A stretch of DNA of 64,000 nt, from NCBI RefSeq assembly GCF_001640805.2, contig NC_066855.1, positions 349,071-413,070 on the forward strand, in the 5' to 3' direction. The number at the start of each line of letters is the position of its first letter. Position 1 is the stretch's first letter. Shown here piece by piece: positions 57,999-64,000 of the stretch. The position numbers and the translations under genes are program-made. The notes under the pieces were generated by a model, which had not been told where the DNA came from, made no database searches, and saw nothing but the letters and a program-made list of their open reading frames with translations. Origin of the DNA: Lates calcarifer (taxonomy: Eukaryota > Chordata > Actinopteri > Centropomidae).

Positions 57999-60569
57999 GT
58001 AAGACTTTGAGTTTTTGCTTTTAAGACCAGTGAAGTGGTGAGTCCTCTCTGGGGCAATGATGAAGCTGATCCATCAGTTCCAGTAAAGTCTGAATGTTTA
58101 AACCTTCACACTAAGAGCATTTTATTCAAACCTAAATGTTCCATGTTCAGTTTTGGAAAAGGAAATAAATGATGTTTACATGAAGTTACTCAATAAAATA
58201 CATTATGTTCATCATAACTTCAGGAATAGAAACCTGTGATAAATATGGAGCGCAAAAGAAACCACACCACAACTGTTAATACAGTGATGTTGCAGAGGTA
58301 TTTCATATTTCATATTAAATTAATCATTTTTTAGATTTCGAATTAAGCTGCCAATCAAAAGTGTTTCTGCCATGTCAAAAAAAAAAAGAAAAAGTTCTTT
58401 GTAGTTAAATATCGAGAGTTAAATCTAAATAGAGTTGATGAGGGATTGAGAAAGATTTGGACATGATAAGCAGCTTTGACACTCAGTCCAGATTCATTAT
58501 AATGCTGCTGAACTCCTGTCTTCAGGTATTATGGCTGGGCTCACAGCAATAAGCTTAGCAAGCAGCCGTCACAGTGTGGGTTTGTTTTTTTCCCATTTGG
58601 ACATTTTTCAGTGTTTGGTGTATTTCAGCAGATCCTACAGTCTCCAACAGAACACATCTGAGATGTGGTACAGGTTACGTGATGTTTCCATGAATCCACA
58701 CCACAAAGAAAGACGGAGGCTGTTTGAGAGCTGAGGTCTGTCTGCAGCTGCAGATTCTAGTTTCTCTCTCTACAAGCTATTATTCTTTCCCAGCAGACTC
58801 TACAAAGAGTTCTCTGGTTATTAAATGTGTTAAATGGTGTAAAGCTTGTCATGGAGCTCCAAATGGTTTGCTATAAACGCTGTGTTAATGTTACAGTGTT
58901 AACAGTCCAATAAAAGTCTCTCTGGTTAAAAATAATTTTATGAATCAGTGCCACATTTTGCATCGCTGACACTTTATTTTTTGCCTGTATCAAAATGATT
59001 ACATAGCATAAGTGAACAAAATGTCATGATGACTTAAGCAATTATTTTCTCATACGTAAATGCATGACTCAAGCTGGTTCTGGTAATTAACTGCACATAC
59101 TGAGAAGACAGATGAACTATTTTAACTCACTAATCAAGCATCAGTTTATCATTTAATGGGTTTTAAATAAGGAGCCGCACCAGCTCATACTGCTATCTCA
59201 TTCCCTCTTACTCTTTCTGCCAGTCTTACTGTCTGCCTTAGATTATCACTCGAAGCGAGCCTGCTGAGAGCTCTTCCATGGAGGTTATAACAGGCGGTGG
59301 GGAGGGCTGGCAGCAGGCTTTGAGTCGGATGACGTGGGCGGGCTACATGCGTCAGAAAAAGGATGAGGGAATGAGTGAGTGAGGGAGGGAAAGGTAGTCA
59401 GATCCCCACTATCTAGCAGTGCTGGTTGGACAGAGTTCTCCTGTGAGTTTCCCTGATGATGGTGACAGATGCAGTGTAAGGCAGAGCAGCAGAGCTCAGC
59501 ACGAAAAAACACAATACTCTCCTCAAGCTACTGTACTCTGCAAATAGAGTAAAGCACACACTGTTATTAAGGCAAAGCAGGAGTCAGAGTCATACTGAAG
59601 GACTGGAGGAGTGGATACATGCATCCATCTATCAGCTAATTCGCTTTCAAGTTATTTTACATTTTACTCACATATCGACACAGCATCTGTACAGCCATCT
59701 GGTTTGGCATCACTGACATCAGAGGCCTTTCTACATGTGATTCTGAGATGAAAGCTCACAATTGTGAGAGACACATGAGAGACACCAGATCTCTGTGAGA
59801 CTCGTCCACTGACCATGATGAAGATTTGGAGGTTTAGTGACTCTAGACAGACCTGCACAAAGTTCTAAACCCAAACGTTCCCAATGCCAGAATCAGATGA
59901 CAGTATGATACAAAAGTACAGAGGCTGACATTTCATGAGCCTGATTATTGAATAAAGTTCAGGGAAAAAACAACCCACATGCACAGACAGATCAAACTGA
60001 GGAAGGCAAAACAAAAATAAAAAAAGAATAAAAGTTGTGGAACTCCAGCAAAGAAGAAACTTTGAACTAGATGATGACATGCCTCTGCTCTCATACATTT
60101 CTGTATTTACATCGTAGTGCTACACATAATGTTTAAAACACACAATACGTCTGTGTCTTTTACTTGAACTTGTAACTTGTTGGTCTCACAGCCCAGACTT
60201 CAGACTCACTGAAAACCTGCTGAACAATGACTTTATCTCACTCTGGAGATGGGGATGTGTTTCTCTCCAGTATTAACCAAATTAGAATTCCTGTAAAAAA
60301 TATCAGTTTGTCCAGACAATAACACTGCAGCTGACACAAGAACGGACACGGTGGCATTTACACAATATGCAAGTAGCAGATAAAAAACACTGTAAGAACT
60401 GTTCTATAAGACAGTAATTTATGCTCCTGAAGCATGAGTGAAACATTCATGCCTCCACGTTGTATTAAATAACCATATTCTCTTTTCAAATGTACATTTC
60501 CTTTTTTCGGTGTCTCAGTGTTTCCTGTCATAGAGTTCTTCAGATCATACTGTACTTTCACTCCACTAA
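57999..60569. other. No gene seen
   Basis: Short frames only. A-rich run at 58378-58392. 59320-59350 has a few CpGs without promoter signs. Confidence 0.5.
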
Positions 60570-60680
60570 AATCCCCATGCAGCCTGAGTGAAAATTGGCC
60601 CTCTCTGGAGCAGCGCACCAGGGACTTGTGATTATAATTTAATTTCAGCCACTGAGGGCCATTGCCTCAGTTAATCCCAA
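60570..60680. other. CNE-like block
   Basis: GTGATTATAATTTAATTTCAG with flanking GGCCCTC ... GAGGGCC (60597-60603 and 60655-60661, inverted) and CAGTTAATCCC. No simple repeats. Enhancer-like by composition only. Confidence 0.22.
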
Positions 60681-61298
60681 CATACAGAAAGATCATTAGT
60701 GTTTGGAAGGAAAATGGAGAGGATGACTAAAAACCAGAGCTGTAACTGTGAGGAAAAGGGGCAAACAGAGGGGGTGGAGGATAGACTACTAATGAGACGT
60801 GGAAAAAAAACAGGAGCACTGGCTGATGTAACTTCTTATGGAAGCCACAGTTTGGGGGTTTAGGGTTTTAGGTAACTGACTGCAAAAGAACAGAGGCTGT
60901 GCAGAGGTAGAGTGTCCTCGAGTTCACCCTGTTCCTTGAGGAAACATTTAACAAAGGAAGAGCCTGCATTCCAATTTAAAGCAGTTATTTCAGCCGGTGT
61001 TAAATTTAGAATCCTAATGGTAAAGTAGCAGGATGTACAATGATGTCTGTGGATGGAAGTTCATTAGTATCAGTGCTGGTTTGAACCAAACTTTAATTTG
61101 TCTTATCATTGTGTTGGGCTTTTTTACACAGTTGAATTAGAAGCCAATCAACTTTAGAAGTCTGTGTATTGGACAGGGTGATGGTAACCGAGGCTGTTGA
61201 TCAGACAGCATCTACACTGTACAAACATGTCAAATAGAAGGTATCAGATTTCTAAGCACAAAGACGTCTTTCTGTTTGAATCCATGTCAGGATTCAAG
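60681..61298. other. No feature seen
   Basis: Plain sequence. Short telomere-like words (GGGTTTAGGGTTTTAGG) at 60856-60872 are isolated. Confidence 0.55.
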
Positions 61299-61746
61299 AT
61301 AATCCACCTGACAGGTGTGGCATGTTGAGATGCTGGTTACACACCATGATTACTGTGCAGGTGTGTCTTAGGCTCTTTGCAATAACAGGTATGTGCAGCC
61401 GTTTTTGTCCTGTGCACAGAGGTGATCAGGTTGTGGCTGTGTGAAGTCTCACACAGATCCAGAGCATCCCAACAGAGCTCAGGTGTCTGCTGAGTGTGCA
61501 GGTCATACAGAAACTTCCAGGAGCTGCAGACAGATCCTTGATGAGGCGATGGCAGCGGATGAATGGCATGACAGTGGATCTCATGATGGTGTCTCTGTGC
61601 ATTCAAAGTGCACCTGTGTCCACCGTCTGTGGCATATGTGAAGTGAACATTCATGTCACGTGCACCAGCTCAGGTGGACATTCAGCTCAAATGTATCCTC
61701 CCTCAGAACACGCAGCATCGGGTGATAAAACTGTACATTTTAGAGA
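61299..61746 (-). mobile_element. Internally deleted Tc1-like transposon
   Basis: The left edge 'ccacctgacaggtgtggcat', 'gattactgtgcaggtgtgtc' is the terminal repeat of a fish Tc1-like family. The right edge 'ggtgataaaactgtacattt' with 'tagag' is the inner part of the opposite terminal repeat. Between them, on the minus strand, lie decayed transposase segments: RCTLNAQR (about 61610-61587), then CWDALD (about 61472-61455) and HNLITS (about 61433-61416), close to RCILNAQR, VWDALD and NNLINS of the family. A deletion near 61635-61645 fuses the transposase 3' half to the 5' leader. The QHDNA motif with the second catalytic Asp is not readable. At about 450 bp it is roughly a third of full length and dead. 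Confidence 0.85.
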
Positions 61747-64000
61747 GAGGGAGGAACCTGTGTGTGCTCAGTCTCAGATCTCAGGATGTATAGATTAAAT
61801 GTGCATGTTAACTCATCCCTCTCTCTCTTTCTGTCAGTGAAATACAGACCTTGTTCTGCCATTCAGAGGGCTAGTGACCTGAGTTAGTGCATGAGATGCA
61901 TGAGCAGGTCTGGTCCTCAGGTACTGAGACACCCTCAGCAGAAACAAACTTTCATTTTCCTGTCTGGTTCTGGTTTTTGGGAGCAGAGGGTGACGTGAGT
62001 GTATTTTCTCTCCTGTCCTGTTGTAATCCTCCTGACACAATAAGGAAAAAACAAATGTTCCCGATCCTGGAACAATGACTCCTGTTCTATTCCACTGCAC
62101 AGTTTTAACAGCAGCACTCTCAGCTCTTAGGACCTTCAGACAAAGCTCTGTCAGTGTCGAGTGTTTCCGACACAGAGTTTACTCGTGGTGGTTGATGGCG
62201 TGGTGTGAGACCAACGTACAGACGGCGGCGAGAGTGGAACCCAGGTTATTTTCTGTAACTGTTGGTAGATAGAGCATAGACATAAGTTTTCTCTGTGTCC
62301 TAGACCTTCAGCTGCAGCTCAGAGAGAGAAGACAGCACCTTCCACAGCATGAAGAATGGTTTAAAATGCAGAGACCTTTCTCAGTCCAAAGCTGTAACTT
62401 TGATAATTACAGACCTGCTGCTGGGACACAGTGACAGAGTGTGAATTACCAAAAAAAAAAACCTCCTGAGAGAAGAAAACACAAGTGTTCAGTTCAAATG
62501 CTACCTGTAAACACCAAGTGTAGGTTCTTCTTTTCAGTCAGCTACAACCTTCCATCAACAAAAATGAGATCTTTATACATTTTTACCAAAAAACGAGACA
62601 GAAACCCACATGCCACTCTGGGCGCCTACAGGACCTCTCCTTGTGTATCCCACCATGTAAAGTATGTGGTACATTGGTATGCATGTCCGTGCACTATGGG
62701 TTCCTTGTGTGTCACTCTGGTTACTGGGTGCTCTGTGTCTGATGTGTTTGCCTCAAGGCTTTCTCATTACGCTGTGCTAGTGTTAGCTATCAGACGTCCA
62801 CAGTGTTTATACCCCTGTGGTTAGGACGGGGTCTGTGTGGAGGGGAGGGATGTCCTGAATCCTCGATGTTAAGGGTCCAGTTATGATTAAAGAGTTGGTA
62901 TTTGGGTCATCAGGACCTGAGTGTGGAGATTTGGTCATGTATTGTTTCTGTATCATTCCATTTCCATGACTAAAAGTCTCATCTGTCCTGTTATTACCTC
63001 CAGGAAATAATGTATTTGGTCAGAAGATGAGAAATGAGTCTTGAAACATTATTTGTTCTGAGACGAAGCAGAAATCACTGAACCTGAAATATAAACATGT
63101 TAGCGACAGATTTTTGAATCATGGGTAAAGTAGAAAAAGAAGCTGCAGAAATATTCTGGTCATTAAAATCGTTAACGTGGCAGTCGTCAGATTGACAGAT
63201 ATTACTACCAACACTAATCTCTCGCAGTGTAATTGTGCTGATTTGCATAAAGAAAAATAGATATGAATAATGGTGAAATGTGCACTAAATGAAGCCGTCA
63301 CAGTGAGACAGGTGCTCAGAGTATCAGTACTAATGAACAATTAGACAGGGACTTTAACGAGATGCCTCAGCCCTCACTGAAGTCATCTTTAATGGGGTGG
63401 AACAGATGCCTCGCGGGTAAATGGGTGGTTCACAGAGTTGGCCTTTAGCACATATTAATAAGTTCTGGTTGAGATGGAAGGGGCCGTTTTCTCTCGGCAT
63501 TACACCTTGAAGTGTGTTCAGTAAAATGCTAACAGGAAGAGAAGAGAGCGTCTGCTTCAAGGCTTTTTTGGCACAAACATTTCAGTGTCCAATGTGACTC
63601 TAAAGAAAGGTTGTGAGTGCCTTGAAACATACAGCACATCATGTAAAGCTCCCATTCACCTGAGAAAAACTGACAGGGCAGGAACGACAAGGCTGAGGCT
63701 GCGTTCACTCTTTCACTGACGACATTAATGAGAGATTTTAAGGTGCAGTTGGGCCAAGTTTGACTGAGTCTGGAGCTTTATTATTGAACTGCAGGTGAGA
63801 ACAGCTTTTCACACTCAGGCTGCAATCAAACACACAAACACATTCAGTGAGTCTTCACTTGTTCTTTTCCAAATGAACAGTTCTGCTAAATGGCCAAGAA
63901 TAGTTTTTCATAATAAAAAATGATGAACGTGTGATAATAAGGAAACTGCACTTGTGTACAGTTCAAAAGTATCAGCATCAAAATATACTTAACACTTCAG
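61747..64000. other. No gene supported
   Basis: + frame 62441-62824 (127 codons, first codon GTG) and others here have no recognisable product. 62140-62240 has somewhat more CpG. Poly-A run at 62450-62460. Nothing else seen to the window edge. Confidence 0.5.

Noticed and set aside
60856..60872. Telomere-like or G-quadruplex words
   Set aside because: Too few G runs and an isolated occurrence.
62441..62824. 127-codon + frame
   Set aside because: Starts at GTG; nothing recognisable and no splice or promoter context.
1..64000. tRNA, rRNA, snRNA genes, CRISPR arrays, bacterial or phage systems
   Set aside because: No tRNA B-box or rRNA-like text was found by reading, and the sequence is clearly vertebrate, so prokaryotic systems do not apply.

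Overview
The window reads as a non-coding stretch of a teleost fish genome, most likely a percomorph. Three things support this. Degraded Tc1/mariner relics of three fish-type families are present. There is a CR1/L2/Rex-like LINE fragment. CA/TG and CATC microsatellites are abundant, and dispersed repeats of the 'gttagcatgctaac' and 'GTGGGGnC' kinds also occur. CpG is depleted everywhere except one small island near the left end. Family assignments rest on remembered consensus sequences and no search was run. I found no reading frame that I can assign to a known host protein. Nearly all open frames are short, and the long ones lie on simple repeats.

Layout. 1-415 is a 38-bp minisatellite. 541-795 is a diverged 21-bp (7-codon) repeat that stays open on both strands. 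1575-1765 is a CpG island with GC boxes, a CRE-like site and a TTTAAAA box. It is followed on the + strand by what looks like a spliced untranslated leader: exon about 1765-1860, intron 1861-2002 with a long pyrimidine tract and tandem CAGCAG acceptor, exon 2003-2099. A further candidate exon carrying an ATG lies at 5339-5400. If these belong together, most of the window is the large 5' intron of a + strand gene whose body is further right, but the sequence does not prove this.

From about 6 kb to the right end the window is intron or intergenic DNA. It holds Tc1-like relics (12025-12061, 27741-28146, 40184-40434, 61299-61746), a LINE reverse-transcriptase relic on the minus strand (20755-21215), other dispersed repeats (about 5040-5250, 6835-6920, 7349-7487, 9355-9590, 26120-26215, 46975-47345, 55605-55730) and large simple repeats (29957-30272, 43049-43227, 49225-49650). 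Between them lie AT-rich blocks dense in TAAT/ATTA motifs that resemble conserved non-coding elements: about 25530-25790, 35500-35765, 46655-46800, 48470-48625, 52890-53045, 53990-54165, 55185-55450 and 60570-60680.

The two most specific regulatory signals are a REST/NRSF (RE1) site matching its consensus, embedded in a near-perfect inverted repeat (32874-32980), and a palindromic RFX X-box (20203-20216). Together with the TAAT-rich blocks they suggest regulatory DNA of a neuronal or developmental locus. This is inference.
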